From: Paludibaculum fermentans
GTDB lineage: Bacteria > Acidobacteriota > Terriglobia > Bryobacterales > Bryobacteraceae
Direction of reading: 5' to 3'
Assembly: GCF_015277775.1 (NCBI RefSeq)
Contig: NZ_CP063849.1
Location: forward strand, 5,223,501 to 5,287,500
Length of the DNA: 64,000 nucleotides
Made by a program: the position numbers and the translations under genes. Each line of letters begins with the position of its first letter. Within the stretch, counting starts at the first letter, position 1. Shown one piece after another: positions 29,088-38,277 of this stretch. Below the pieces are notes generated by a model. The model saw only the letters and a program-made list of their open reading frames with translations, was not told the DNA's origin and did no database searches.

Positions 29088-29675
29088 ATGGTCAATTTGC
29101 CCGGTGGATCGGCCCGGGAACAGGTGACGAAGCTTCTTGTGGACTGGGGCCAAGGGAACAAGGAAGCGCTGGACCTGCTTACCCCCATTGTTTATAGGGA
29201 ATTACATAATCTGGCGGAGCGGTATCTGCGCCTGGAGCGGAATGCGGCTACGCTGCAGCCGACGGCGCTGGTGCATGAGGCGTACCTGAAACTGGTGGCG
29301 CAGGATGCGCCGGACTGGCAGAGCCGGTCGCATTTCTTCGGCGTGGCGGCCCATCTGATGCGGCAAATCCTGGTGGACAACGCCCGGAAGCACAGGAGCG
29401 AGAAGCGTGGCGGCGGAATGGCCAATGTTCCGCTGGATGAGGCGTTGTCGATGTCACCGGAGCGTAGCGCCGGGGTGATTGCGCTGGATGACGCGTTGAA
29501 TCAGCTGGCCATTGTGGACGAGCGCAAGGCCAAGGTGATTGAGCTCCGGTTCTTCGGCGGTATGACAGTGGACGAGACCGCGAACGCGCTGGGGATTTCG
29601 GTGGCGACGGTGGGCCGGGAGCAAAGGCTGGCCGAGGCGTGGCTGCATCGCGAAATGAGCCGGACGACCGCGTAG
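29088..29675 (+). CDS. ECF-type RNA polymerase sigma factor (acidobacterial TIGR02999-like)
   Basis: 195 residues. Region 2 is seen in IVYRELHNLAERYLRLERN and LVHEAYLKLVAQDAPDWQSRSHFFGVAAHLMRQILVDN; the segment HRSEKRGGGM is typical of this subgroup. Region 4 is ELRFFGGMTVDETANALGIS followed by VATVGREQRLAEAWL, the HTH that reads the -35 box. These sigma factors usually sit directly before a Ser/Thr protein kinase gene and are probably controlled by it instead of a classical anti-sigma; here the kinase follows 14 bases later. The divergent region upstream (28869-29087) would hold promoters for this and the globin/TPR operon. ATG at 29088; the upstream ribosome-binding site is weak (GGG). Confidence 0.9.
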   Translation: MVNLPGGSAREQVTKLLVDWGQGNKEALDLLTPIVYRELHNLAERYLRLERNAATLQPTALVHEAYLKLVAQDAPDWQSRSHFFGVAAHLMRQILVDNARKHRSEKRGGGMANVPLDEALSMSPERSAGVIALDDALNQLAIVDERKAKVIELRFFGGMTVDETANALGISVATVGREQRLAEAWLHREMSRTTA

Positions 29676-29689
29676 GTCACAGCTGAATA

Positions 29690-32413
29690 ATGTCACCGGA
29701 GAACTGGAAACGAGTCGAGGAACTGTTCAACGAAGCCGTCGAGCTGCCGAAGGCGGAGCGCGGGCAGTGGCTGGACGCGCAGTGTGCGGGTGACGCGGAG
29801 CTGCGTCTGGAAGTGCTGGCTCTGCTGGCCAGCGACGAATCGGGCCGGGGCTTTGTGGAGCAGGAAGTAGCGGGGGCAGTCCTGGAACTGCACTCGCGCC
29901 AGACGGCGTCGGAACCGCGGCGGATTGGGCCCTATCGGCTGGTGCGGGAACTGGGCCGGGGCGGGATGGGCACGGTCTACCTGGCGGAGCGCGCGGACGA
30001 CCAGTATCAGGGCGAGGTAGCGATCAAGCTGGTGCGGCAGGGGATGGACACGGAGTTCTTCCTGGCGCGATTCCGGCGCGAACGGCAGACTCTGGCGCGG
30101 CTCCAACATCCCAATATTGCGCGGCTGCTGGACAGCGGCACGACGGACGAGGGGCTGCCGTTCATCGTGATGGAGCGGGTGGACGGGGTCCCGATCAACA
30201 CCTACTGCGAGGAACACAAGCTGGGCGTGGATCCGCTGCTGCGGCTGTTCCTGCAGGTGTGCGCCGCGGTGGCGCATGCGCACCAGAACCTGGTGGTGCA
30301 CCGGGACCTGAAGCCGGGCAACATCCTGGTGGACTCGACAGGCACGCCCAAGCTGCTGGATTTCGGGATCTGCAAGCTGCTGTTGCACGAGCCGGCGGAA
30401 GGGGAGACAGTGACGGGCGCGGCGATGATGACGCCGGATTATGCGAGTCCGGAGCAGGTGCGCGGCGAACCGATCACGGTGGCCAGCGACATCTACTCGC
30501 TGGGCGCGGTGCTGTTTGAGCTACTGACCGGAGCACGTCCGCACCTGATCGAAAAGTACTCGCCCCAGATGCTGGAGCGAGCGATCTGCGAGCAGGAGAT
30601 CCGGCGGCCGAGTACGCTGGTCAGCGACCGGACACGGGCGCGGCAACTGGCCGGAGACCTGGACACGATTATCGGCCAGGCGATGCAGAAGGAGCCGGCC
30701 CGGCGCTACCAGTCGGTGGAGCAGTTCGCGAACGACATCCGGCGCCACCTGGACAACCGGCCGATCACGGCGCGGCCCGATACGATGACCTACCGAGCCC
30801 GAAAGTTCGTGTTGCGGAATCGGGGCATGCTGGCGGCGGGACTGGCGGTAGCGGCGGCCCTGACGGTGGGGATCGTGGTCTCGGCGCACGAGGCGAGGGT
30901 GGCGCAGCAGAGGTTCGGGCAGACGCGGAAGCTGGCCAATGCGCTGATTTTCGACGTGTACGACCGGGTAAAGCCGCTGCCTGGTTCCCTGCCCGCCCGC
31001 GAAGCCATTATCCGCACCGGCCTGGAGTATCTGGACAACCTGTCGGCGTCGGCGCGCGGGGATGGCGATCTGCGGGTGGAACTGGCGGGCGCGTATGAGC
31101 GCATGGGCGAGGTGCAGGGCAACATCCTGGGTTCGCACAAAGGGGACACGGCCGGCGCGCAGACGAGCTTCAAGAAGGCGCTGGCGACGCTGGAGGGACT
31201 GCCGAACAGCGGCCAGGCGGGTCAGGCACGGCTGCGGATCTACCAGAGACTGGGCAATCTGGAAAGCTATACGGGGCACAAGGCCGAGGCACTGCGGGTC
31301 TACCAGGAGGCAGTAAAGATCGGCGATGAACTGGCGAAGACCGGACTAAACAACGAGGCGCGGCGGAGCCTGGCGGGCGTTCACGACTCGATCAGCCGGG
31401 TGTATCGCGAAAACGGCAGGTCGCAGGAATCCCTCGAAAGTGAGAAGCAGGCACTGGGCTTACTGGAGGATGCGCTGAAGGCGAATCCGGAGGACCGGGC
31501 GCTGCAGGCCTCTGTGGCGGCCTCGAATGCCGGCTATGGCATGGCGTTGGCGGGGGTGAACCAGTTGGAGGCGGCGCTGAAGAAGTTCCAGGTGTCGGCG
31601 GACGCGTGGGAGAAGATCTGCCAGGCGGAGCCAACCAATATCGACTTCCAGCGGCAGCGCATGCTGGCGTACAGCCACTTGGGGGATGTGAAGGGCAATC
31701 CAAACTACCCGAACCTGGGCGACAAGGCGGGCGCCCTGGCGGCTTTCCGCAAGATGATGGAGATCGCCGGAAGCCTGCACGACGGCAATCCTTCGGACCA
31801 GGGCAGTTTGTTCGATTACGGGATGGCGACGATGCGGACGGCGGCGCTGCCGGCGCAGAGCGCGGAGGAGCAGGTCGTGTTGTTCCGGCAGGCTTCGGAA
31901 CTGCTGGAGCAGGCGTCGAAGAACAGTCCGGCCAACATCAACATCGTGGTGAATATGGCAGCCCTCCACGAGCAACTGGGCGATGTGTTGTTGGGTGCGG
32001 GCCGGGCACGAGAAGCCGACCACGAATTTCTGGTGAGCCACCAACTGGCGGGCAAGCACCTGGCGGAGATGCTGCCGTTTTACCGGATTTACATCACGAC
32101 GGGCCGGAAACTGGCGGAGTCCGCGGCGGGACGCGGTGAGAGCGAAACGGCACTGCAGTACGCCAACCAGGCGGTGGCCATGGCGGAAAAGCTGAGCACG
32201 GCCAAGGGGGCCGGCGTGCCACAACGGGCGCTGGCGCCGCGGGCATACTCGGGGTTGGCTTCGACATACGAACGGCTGCACCGCGCGGCGGATGCGCGGC
32301 GCTGGCGGGAGAAGGCGCTGGCATTGTTTCAAGAGTTGCAGGACAAGCCCGGATTCACCCGCTACCACAAGGAAGAGATGCAGAGGGTGGAGAAAGCGTT
32401 GAAAGGGAAGTGA
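29690..32413 (+). CDS. Transmembrane Ser/Thr protein kinase with TPR-like sensor domain
   Basis: 907 residues. After a short helical N-terminal segment comes a full kinase domain: P-loop ELGRGGMGTVYLAE, Lys113 in EVAIKLV, catalytic Asp206 in VVHRDLKPGNILV, DFG at 224-226, and TPDYASPEQVRGEP in the activation segment. One membrane helix (GMLAAGLAVAAALTVGIVVSA, about 380-400) places the remaining 500 residues outside. That part is made of TPR-like repeats (ALATLEGLPNSGQAGQ, YTGHKAEALRVYQEAVKIG, LGDKAGALAAFRKMMEIA). It lies 14 bases after the ECF sigma gene and overlaps a globin gene by one base, forming an operon. The signal sensed is unknown; an oxygen, nitric oxide or redox link through the globin is only a hypothesis. 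Confidence 0.9.
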   Translation: MSPENWKRVEELFNEAVELPKAERGQWLDAQCAGDAELRLEVLALLASDESGRGFVEQEVAGAVLELHSRQTASEPRRIGPYRLVRELGRGGMGTVYLAERADDQYQGEVAIKLVRQGMDTEFFLARFRRERQTLARLQHPNIARLLDSGTTDEGLPFIVMERVDGVPINTYCEEHKLGVDPLLRLFLQVCAAVAHAHQNLVVHRDLKPGNILVDSTGTPKLLDFGICKLLLHEPAEGETVTGAAMMTPDYASPEQVRGEPITVASDIYSLGAVLFELLTGARPHLIEKYSPQMLERAICEQEIRRPSTLVSDRTRARQLAGDLDTIIGQAMQKEPARRYQSVEQFANDIRRHLDNRPITARPDTMTYRARKFVLRNRGMLAAGLAVAAALTVGIVVSAHEARVAQQRFGQTRKLANALIFDVYDRVKPLPGSLPAREAIIRTGLEYLDNLSASARGDGDLRVELAGAYERMGEVQGNILGSHKGDTAGAQTSFKKALATLEGLPNSGQAGQARLRIYQRLGNLESYTGHKAEALRVYQEAVKIGDELAKTGLNNEARRSLAGVHDSISRVYRENGRSQESLESEKQALGLLEDALKANPEDRALQASVAASNAGYGMALAGVNQLEAALKKFQVSADAWEKICQAEPTNIDFQRQRMLAYSHLGDVKGNPNYPNLGDKAGALAAFRKMMEIAGSLHDGNPSDQGSLFDYGMATMRTAALPAQSAEEQVVLFRQASELLEQASKNSPANINIVVNMAALHEQLGDVLLGAGRAREADHEFLVSHQLAGKHLAEMLPFYRIYITTGRKLAESAAGRGESETALQYANQAVAMAEKLSTAKGAGVPQRALAPRAYSGLASTYERLHRAADARRWREKALALFQELQDKPGFTRYHKEEMQRVEKALKGK

Positions 32414-32820
32414 TGCGGCAGGACGCACAACTGGTCCGCGATAGCTTTGAGGCGATCCGGGAGATGTCGACCCCGACAGCGATGCTGTTTTATGGGCGTC
32501 TCTTCGACCTGGATCCGTCGCTGCGCGGATTATTCCACGTCGATTTCAAGGTGCAATCCGGCAAGCTGATGGACACCCTGTCACTGGTTGTCGAGAGCGC
32601 CGAGCGGTTGGAGAAACTACGGCCCACGCTGAGGGAGCTGGGACGGAGACACGTCGACTATGGCGTGCGGCCGGAGCACTACCAGACGGTGAGTACCGCC
32701 CTGATCTGGGCGCTGGCCCAGGCGATGCAGCCCGACTTTCACGATGACGTGCGGGCGGCCTGGACACGAATCCTGGACGAGGTCTGCCAGGAGATGATGA
32801 GGGGCGCGGAGCAGGGCTGA
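32413..32820 (+). CDS. Single-domain globin with intact proximal histidine
   Basis: 135 residues, start ATG 32413 overlapping the kinase stop (TGATG); a GTG one codon earlier is possible. Globin helices: LVRDSFEAIREMSTPTAM, LFYGRLFDLDPSLRGLF, GKLMDTLSLVVESAERLEKL. The F-helix block RELGRRHVDYGVRPEHYQTV carries His80, the probable haem ligand. The G-H region is ALIWALAQAMQPDFHDDVRAAW. The length and RRHV-YGV motif fit single-domain globins of the flavohaemoglobin or Vitreoscilla type, which bind oxygen or detoxify NO. Being co-translated with a kinase suggests a regulatory or sensory role. It is paralogous to the globin-like gene of the divergent operon. Confidence 0.88.
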   Translation: MRQDAQLVRDSFEAIREMSTPTAMLFYGRLFDLDPSLRGLFHVDFKVQSGKLMDTLSLVVESAERLEKLRPTLRELGRRHVDYGVRPEHYQTVSTALIWALAQAMQPDFHDDVRAAWTRILDEVCQEMMRGAEQG

Positions 32821-32900
32821 GACCGCGCCGGCGGAGCGTGATAGCATTCTCGGTCAGCGAAGGCCGGGTGCGGCCTGACTTGTAGGCGGCAGGAGGCTCC

Positions 32901-34826
32901 ATGCGAGTGCTGGCGGTGTTGTGTGCCTGGGGCGCGGTCTTATGCGCGCAGGACTCCCTGGATCTGGCCCGGATCCACGATGGGCGGGCGCTGCGGTCTT
33001 CCAGCAACAATACAGACCTCACGAGCAACGACGACAGCAAGCGGCCGATCCCCGGTGAGACTGTGGTGCTGGCGGACCTGGAAGGTCCGGGAGTAGTGCA
33101 GCATATCTGGCTGACCATCGCGGCGAACGAGTACGCCTGGCCGAGGCTGTTGCGGCTGCGGGTCTACTACGACCACAGCCCAACCCCGAGCGTGGATGTG
33201 CCGGTGGGCGACTTCTTTGGAGTCGGGCTGGGGCACGAGCGGCAACTGCGATCGCTGATGGTGGTGAACGGGTCAGAGGGCCGGTCGCGCAACTCCTACT
33301 GGGCCATGCCCTTCCGCAAGGCCTGCAGAATCACGATCACGAATGAGGGGCGGCGGCGGGTTTCCAACCTCTACTACCACGTGGATTGGGAGAAGCGGAC
33401 GCTGCCCGCGGATATCGGCTATTTCCACGCCTGGTACCGGCAGGAGCTGCCGGCGAAGGCCGGGCAACCGTACGAGGTGTTGTCCGTGACGGGGCGTGGG
33501 CAGTATGTAGGGACGCTGTTGAATGTCATCCAGGTGGCACCCGGGTGGTTCGGCGAGGGCGACGAACACCTGTTTATCGACGGCGAGAAGACCGCCTCGA
33601 TTCAGGGCACCGGCACGGAAGATTACTTCAATGATGCGTGGAGCCTGCGGGTGGGCGATAGCCCGTATTGGGGTGTGACTACGGCCGAGGGGACGGGCCG
33701 CGGGTCGCGCATGTCGGCGTACCGGTGGCACGTGCGGGATCCGATTCCGTTCCAGAAGAGCCTGCGGTTTGTGTTCGAGCATGGCGGCTGGACGTATAAC
33801 GAGAACGGCACCGTGCGGTCGGCGTTTGAAGAGCGGGCGGATCTGTTCTCCTCCGTAGCTTTCTGGTATCAGCAGGGCGTGGCACAGGGGCTGCCCGAGC
33901 CGCCGTATGGTTCGGCGCGCCTGCCGCACGGGAATGCAAAGCAGATTGAGGCGGAATCGCTGGCCTCAGAGGTGCGGGCGGAGAAGGGCCGGACGGAGGT
34001 CCAGAAGGAGGTCTTCTGGTCGCGGGATTTGTTGTACTTCCAGGCGGAGGGGCCGGGCTCGCGCATGGAGATCCCCCTGGATGTCGCCGAGGACGGCTAT
34101 TACGAGATTGTGGCGCAGGTGGCGCACGCGCCGGACTACGGCGACTACAGCACGCTGCTGGATGGGAAGCCTGTCATGGACGAGGGCGACCTGGAGCACG
34201 AGCCTGGGGCGAACATGGGCTCCCGGGTGGCCTTCAGCGGGTGGGGGCCAGAGTTGTACGTAGCGGAGGACCGGATGCTGGGTTGGCGCAAGCTCACGAA
34301 GGGGCGGCACTGGCTGGCGTTTGTCTGCGCAGGCAAGGACATGCGAGCGACGGGGTACCATCTGGGGCTGGATGGCCTGATTCTGGCGAAGGTGGGCCAG
34401 GTGCAGACGGTGCAGGCTCCGGTTGCGCCACGGGGTGTCCGGAACCTGATCAGCGCATTGAAGGACCCGGATGCGGTCCAGCGAGGGGTCGCGGCGCTGG
34501 CGTTGCGCGACTTGGGGGCCGGCGCGAAAGAGGCGCTGCCGGCGCTGGCCGAGGCTTTGAAAGACCGGGATACGGGGGTCCGGATGACTGCCGCCGACGC
34601 GATTGCGAGGCAAGGACATGGTGCTATCGCGGTGATGGACGCGTTGATTGCAGCGGGTGAAGTAAAAGGCGAAGACGCGCACGTACAGCGCAGTGTGGCG
34701 ATTGCGCTGGGCGGGATTGGGGCGGATGCGGCGAGGGCTTTGCCTGTGCTGGCGGAGTTGGAGAAGATCCCGCGTGTGCAAGCCACGGCGGCGACGGCGA
34801 GGCGGCAGATTCAAGGAAGACGTTGA
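32901..34826 (+). CDS. Secreted GH172 (DUF2961) glycoside hydrolase with C-terminal HEAT-like domain
   Basis: 641 residues with a signal peptide (MRVLAVLCAWGAVLCAQ) and a strong ribosome-binding site (AGGAGG, 4-5 bases upstream). The DUF2961 domain, now called GH172 and known to act on furanosides such as difructose dianhydrides and arabinofuranosides, spans about 30-350. Diagnostic segments are GPGVVQHIWLTIA, GDFFGVGLGH, RSRNSYWAMPF, and SIQGTGTEDYFNDAW with the catalytic Glu/Asp cluster. A jelly-roll domain (AEDGYYEIVAQVAHAPDYGD, HWLAFVCAGKDMRATGYHLG) and HEAT-like helices (VQRGVAALALRDLGAGAKE, VRMTAADAIARQGHGAIAV) follow. Likely a periplasmic or extracellular polysaccharide-degrading enzyme. 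Confidence 0.85.
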   Translation: MRVLAVLCAWGAVLCAQDSLDLARIHDGRALRSSSNNTDLTSNDDSKRPIPGETVVLADLEGPGVVQHIWLTIAANEYAWPRLLRLRVYYDHSPTPSVDVPVGDFFGVGLGHERQLRSLMVVNGSEGRSRNSYWAMPFRKACRITITNEGRRRVSNLYYHVDWEKRTLPADIGYFHAWYRQELPAKAGQPYEVLSVTGRGQYVGTLLNVIQVAPGWFGEGDEHLFIDGEKTASIQGTGTEDYFNDAWSLRVGDSPYWGVTTAEGTGRGSRMSAYRWHVRDPIPFQKSLRFVFEHGGWTYNENGTVRSAFEERADLFSSVAFWYQQGVAQGLPEPPYGSARLPHGNAKQIEAESLASEVRAEKGRTEVQKEVFWSRDLLYFQAEGPGSRMEIPLDVAEDGYYEIVAQVAHAPDYGDYSTLLDGKPVMDEGDLEHEPGANMGSRVAFSGWGPELYVAEDRMLGWRKLTKGRHWLAFVCAGKDMRATGYHLGLDGLILAKVGQVQTVQAPVAPRGVRNLISALKDPDAVQRGVAALALRDLGAGAKEALPALAEALKDRDTGVRMTAADAIARQGHGAIAVMDALIAAGEVKGEDAHVQRSVAIALGGIGADAARALPVLAELEKIPRVQATAATARRQIQGRR

Positions 34827-34959
34827 ACGGCGGGCCGCGCTATCAAAAGCACGGCTCCGTCGTCCAAAGAGGTGTGAGACCGGAGCGGACACGCCGGGTT
34901 CGTTGCCGCCCTGCCAGGGGAGACAAAGGACTTCCGCTCCGGCCGCCATGCAGGAAGCG

Positions 34960-36444
34960 CTAGGGCTTCCAACGGACAATCGGCTTGCGCGCCGCGGTGA
35001 CTTCATCCACACGTGAAGTGCGGGTCATGTAGGGCGCGTGCTTCACCATTTCGGGATCGGTGTCGATCTCGTTGGAGATGGCGATGAGCGATTCGCAGAA
35101 GGCGTCGAGTTCCTGCTTCGATTCCGTTTCCGTGGGTTCGATCATGAGCGCGCCGTGCACGATCATGGGGAAGCTGACGGTATAGGGATGGAAGCCGTAG
35201 TCGATGAGGCGCTTGGCGATATCGCCGGTGCGCACGCCTTTGGCTTCCTGACGGGTGTCTTCAAACACGCACTCGTGCATGGAGGGCGCGTCGTAGGCGA
35301 TCTGGAAGTAGGGGGCGAGCTTGGCGCGCAGATAGTTGGCGTTCAATAGCGCATCGAGCGTGGCCTTGCGGAGGCCGGGACCGCCGTGGGCCATGATGTA
35401 GGCGAGGGCGCGAACCAAGACCCCGAAGTTGCCGTAGTAGGCGCGAACGCGGCCGATGGATTGGGGGCAGTTGTAATCCCAGGTCCACTGGCCATTGGCC
35501 TGCCGGAGGCGCGGGGTGGGCAGGAACGGCTCCAGGTGCGACTTGACGCCGACGGCACCGGCTCCAGGACCACCGCCGCCGTGTGGGGTGGAGAAGGTCT
35601 TGTGCAGGTTGGAGTGCAGGACGTCGATGCCGAAATCGCCGGGCCGGGCGACGCCGACCAGCGCATTCAGGTTGGCGCCATCCATGTAGACTTGCGCGCC
35701 CTTGGCGTGAAGGATGGCGGCAATCTTGACAATGTTCTCTTCGAAGACACCGACCGTGTTGGGGTTGGTGATCATCATGGCCGCCACGGAGTCGTCGACG
35801 GCGGCTTCTAGCACCGCGGGATCGATCATGCCCTGCTCGTTGGACTTGAGGGTGGCGACTTCGTAGCCGGCGATGATGGCCGTGGCGGGGTTGGTGCCGT
35901 GGGCGGAATCGGGGACCAGAACCTTCCTGCGCGGATTGCCCTGGGACTCGAGATAGGCCCGGATGAGCATGATGCCGGTGTACTCGCCATGCGCGCCGGC
36001 GGCCGGCTGGAGGGTGACGGCGTCCATGCCGAAGATTTCGCCGAGGTACTGCTCGAGGACAGCGGCGATTTCCATGGCGCCCTGGGAGAGGGATTCCGGC
36101 TGGTAGGGGTGCGCCCAGGCGAGGCCTTCGATGCGGGCCACGGCCTCGTTGATGCGCGGGTTGTACTTCATCGTGCACGAACCCAGCGGGAAGAGGCCGA
36201 GGTCGATGCCGTAGTTCCAGGTGGAGAGGCGCGTGAAGTGGCGAATGACTTCGACTTCGCTGACTTCCGGGAAGTTTTCGATCTCGGTACGGACGTTTTC
36301 GCCGCCCAGGGCTTCAGCGGCGTCGACGGCGGGCACATCCAACTCGGGGAGCTGATAGCCGGTTTTGCCGGGATGAGAGAGCTCGAAGAGCAGGGATTCG
36401 TTCTGCGTGAGATGGGGGCGGATTTTGCCGAGAGTCTTGGGCAT
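34960..36444 (-). CDS. gcvPB: Glycine dehydrogenase (decarboxylating) subunit 2
   Basis: 494 residues. The C-terminal half of the split P-protein, which decarboxylates glycine and passes the aminomethyl group to lipoyl-GcvH. The PLP lysine is Lys282 in DVLHSNLHKTFSTPHGGGGP. Other landmarks: SAHGTNPATAIIAGYEV, TNPNTVGVFEENI and VYMDGANLNALVGVARPGDF. The start ATG at 36442-36444 overlaps the TAA of gcvPA by one base, so the two subunits are translationally coupled. It ends the leftward gcv transcript. No terminator was seen in the 133-bp gap to the convergent GH172 gene. Confidence 0.95.
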   Translation of the reverse strand: MPKTLGKIRPHLTQNESLLFELSHPGKTGYQLPELDVPAVDAAEALGGENVRTEIENFPEVSEVEVIRHFTRLSTWNYGIDLGLFPLGSCTMKYNPRINEAVARIEGLAWAHPYQPESLSQGAMEIAAVLEQYLGEIFGMDAVTLQPAAGAHGEYTGIMLIRAYLESQGNPRRKVLVPDSAHGTNPATAIIAGYEVATLKSNEQGMIDPAVLEAAVDDSVAAMMITNPNTVGVFEENIVKIAAILHAKGAQVYMDGANLNALVGVARPGDFGIDVLHSNLHKTFSTPHGGGGPGAGAVGVKSHLEPFLPTPRLRQANGQWTWDYNCPQSIGRVRAYYGNFGVLVRALAYIMAHGGPGLRKATLDALLNANYLRAKLAPYFQIAYDAPSMHECVFEDTRQEAKGVRTGDIAKRLIDYGFHPYTVSFPMIVHGALMIEPTETESKQELDAFCESLIAISNEIDTDPEMVKHAPYMTRTSRVDEVTAARKPIVRWKP

Positions 36445-37757
36445 TAGAGCAGAACCTCCTTGACGGCGTCGATGTCGGCGCGCTTCGACATTTCAGTGGC
36501 GCAGAGCAGCATGGAATCCTTCAACTCGGGGAAGAAGCGTCCCAGCGGCAGGCCGCCAATGATCTTCTTCTCGAGGAGGGCCGCATTGGCCTCTTCGGGA
36601 GTCCTGCCCTTGGGTTGGACGACGAACTCATTGAAGAACGGGCCGCTGAAGGGGAGCTCGAGCCCCTTGGCGAGGTAGTGGGCCTTGGCCAGGTTTTGCT
36701 CGGCCAGTTCGCGGAGACCCTGCTTGCCGTAGACGCTCATGAAGACCGTGGCCATCAGGGCGATAAGGGCCTGGTTGGTGCAGATGTTGGAAGTGGCCTT
36801 CTCGCGGCGGATGTGTTGTTCGCGGGTGGAGAGAGTGAGGCAGAAGGCGCGGTTGCCGTCGGCGTCCTTGGTCTCACCGACCAGGCGGCCGGGGATCTGG
36901 CGCATGTACTTTTCCTTCGTGGCGATGATGCCGGCGAAGGGTCCGCCGTAGCTGGGCGAGATGGCGAAGCTCTGGAGTTCGCCGACGACGATGTCGGCAT
37001 CGCGCGGCGGCTCGACGAGGCCGAGGGAAACGGCTTCAGAGAAGACGACCACCAGGAGGGCGCCGTGCTTGTGGGCGAGTTCAGAGGCCTGTTTGATGTT
37101 CTCGACAATGCCGAAGAAGTTCGGCGACTGGAGAATGACGCAGGCGATGTCCTTGTCGAGCTTCGACTCCAGGCCGGCCACGTCGATGGAGCCGGTTTTG
37201 GGGTCGTAGCCGAAAGGCTCCACGTGAAGCTGGGCGTTGCGGGCGGCGGTGTCGAGCACTTCGCGGTACTCGGGGTGGAGATTGGCGGCGACCAGGAACT
37301 TATGGCGGCCCGTGACGCGGGCGGCCATCATGGCAGCCTCAGGCACGGCGGTTGAGCCGTCATACATGGAGGCGTTGGCGACTTCCATGCCAGTGAGCTG
37401 GCAGACCATGGTCTGGAATTCAAAGATCGTCGTCAGAGTGCCCTGGGCGATCTCGGCCTGATAGGGCGTGTAGGAGGTGAGGAACTCTCCGCGACTCACA
37501 ACCACGTCGCAGAGGACGGGCCGGTAGTGGGCATAGACGCCCGCGCCGAGGAAGCTGGCGTACCCGTTGGCGTTCTTTGCAGCCTGCTGCTTGAAGTAGT
37601 CGGAGATTTCATACTCCGACTTGCCGGCGGGAATGTCGAGGTTCCGAGGGAAGAGGGCTTCCGCGGGGAGGTGAGCGTAGAGATCATCGAGGGACTTGAG
37701 TCCGCAAGCGTCGAGCATGGCACGCCGCTCGGCGTCAGAGTGGGGCAGGTATCGCAA
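36444..37757 (-). CDS. gcvPA: Glycine dehydrogenase (decarboxylating) subunit 1
   Basis: 437 residues from TTG 37755-37757, chosen because GGGAG lies 9 bases upstream and the N-terminus then matches the family start ([19 protein letters not shown]); the open frame extends further with unrelated sequence. Characteristic segments are [73 protein letters not shown] and [17 protein letters not shown]. The N-terminal half of the two-subunit P-protein found in many bacteria and archaea. It overlaps gcvPB by one base and is preceded by a hairpin that separates it from gcvH. Confidence 0.94.
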   Translation of the reverse strand: MRYLPHSDAERRAMLDACGLKSLDDLYAHLPAEALFPRNLDIPAGKSEYEISDYFKQQAAKNANGYASFLGAGVYAHYRPVLCDVVVSRGEFLTSYTPYQAEIAQGTLTTIFEFQTMVCQLTGMEVANASMYDGSTAVPEAAMMAARVTGRHKFLVAANLHPEYREVLDTAARNAQLHVEPFGYDPKTGSIDVAGLESKLDKDIACVILQSPNFFGIVENIKQASELAHKHGALLVVVFSEAVSLGLVEPPRDADIVVGELQSFAISPSYGGPFAGIIATKEKYMRQIPGRLVGETKDADGNRAFCLTLSTREQHIRREKATSNICTNQALIALMATVFMSVYGKQGLRELAEQNLAKAHYLAKGLELPFSGPFFNEFVVQPKGRTPEEANAALLEKKIIGGLPLGRFFPELKDSMLLCATEMSKRADIDAVKEVLL

Positions 37758-37819
37758 TTGTGATGGCTCCCGGAAATGGAGCAGCCGGGGAGGCCACCCC
37801 AATACCCTATTGTAGCGTT

Positions 37820-37849
37820 GCGGCCCGGCTTTCGAGATTACCGGGCCGC
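37820..37849. terminator. Hairpin between gcvTH and gcvPAPB
   Basis: A perfect 9-bp stem (GCGGCCCGG / CCGGGCCGC) with a 12-base loop in the 139-bp gap between gcvH and gcvPA. On the plus strand it is followed by TTTAGATC, on the minus strand by AACGCTACAA, so it lacks a good T-run leftward. It may reduce read-through or act as an attenuator between the two gcv parts. Confidence 0.5.
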
Positions 37850-37896
37850 TTTAGATCACTTAGGGAGAGAGGTTGGGGAGCGGGGAGGAGTTGGGG

Positions 37897-38277
37897 TTAG
37901 CCGCCAATGAATGCCTGATACTCCTCGGCGGAGAGGAGGCCGGAGACTGCGCCGGGGTTGGACAGGCGGATCTTCACGAGCCAGGCGTCGCCATGGGGGT
38001 CTTCATTGAGCTTCTCGGGCGCCTCGGCGAGGTGGGTATTGATCTCGAGAACTTCGCCGGAAACGGGCGCGTAGATGTCGCTGACGGCCTTCACCGACTC
38101 CACCGAACCCAGGCTCTTGCCTGTTTCGATCACGGCGCCGACTTTCGGCAGGTCCACATAGACGATATCGCCGAGTTCATTCTGGGCATGATCGGTGATG
38201 CCGATGGTGCCGGTGTCGCCGTCGACAGACACCCATTCATGTTCTTTCGTGTAGCGGAAGGTTTCTGGGTAGTTCAT
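37897..38277 (-). CDS. gcvH: Glycine cleavage system H protein
   Basis: 126 residues, the standard length. The lipoyl carrier shuttles the aminomethyl group between P, T and L proteins. The lipoylated lysine is Lys63 in SVESVKAVSDIYAPVSGEV, preceded by ETGKSLG. The N-terminus MNYPETFRYTKEHEWVSV and the end WLVKIRLSNPG are typical. The start ATG 38275-38277 overlaps the TGA of gcvT by 4 bases (ATGA), confirming coupling. No L-protein gene is present in the window. Confidence 0.95.
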   Translation of the reverse strand: MNYPETFRYTKEHEWVSVDGDTGTIGITDHAQNELGDIVYVDLPKVGAVIETGKSLGSVESVKAVSDIYAPVSGEVLEINTHLAEAPEKLNEDPHGDAWLVKIRLSNPGAVSGLLSAEEYQAFIGG

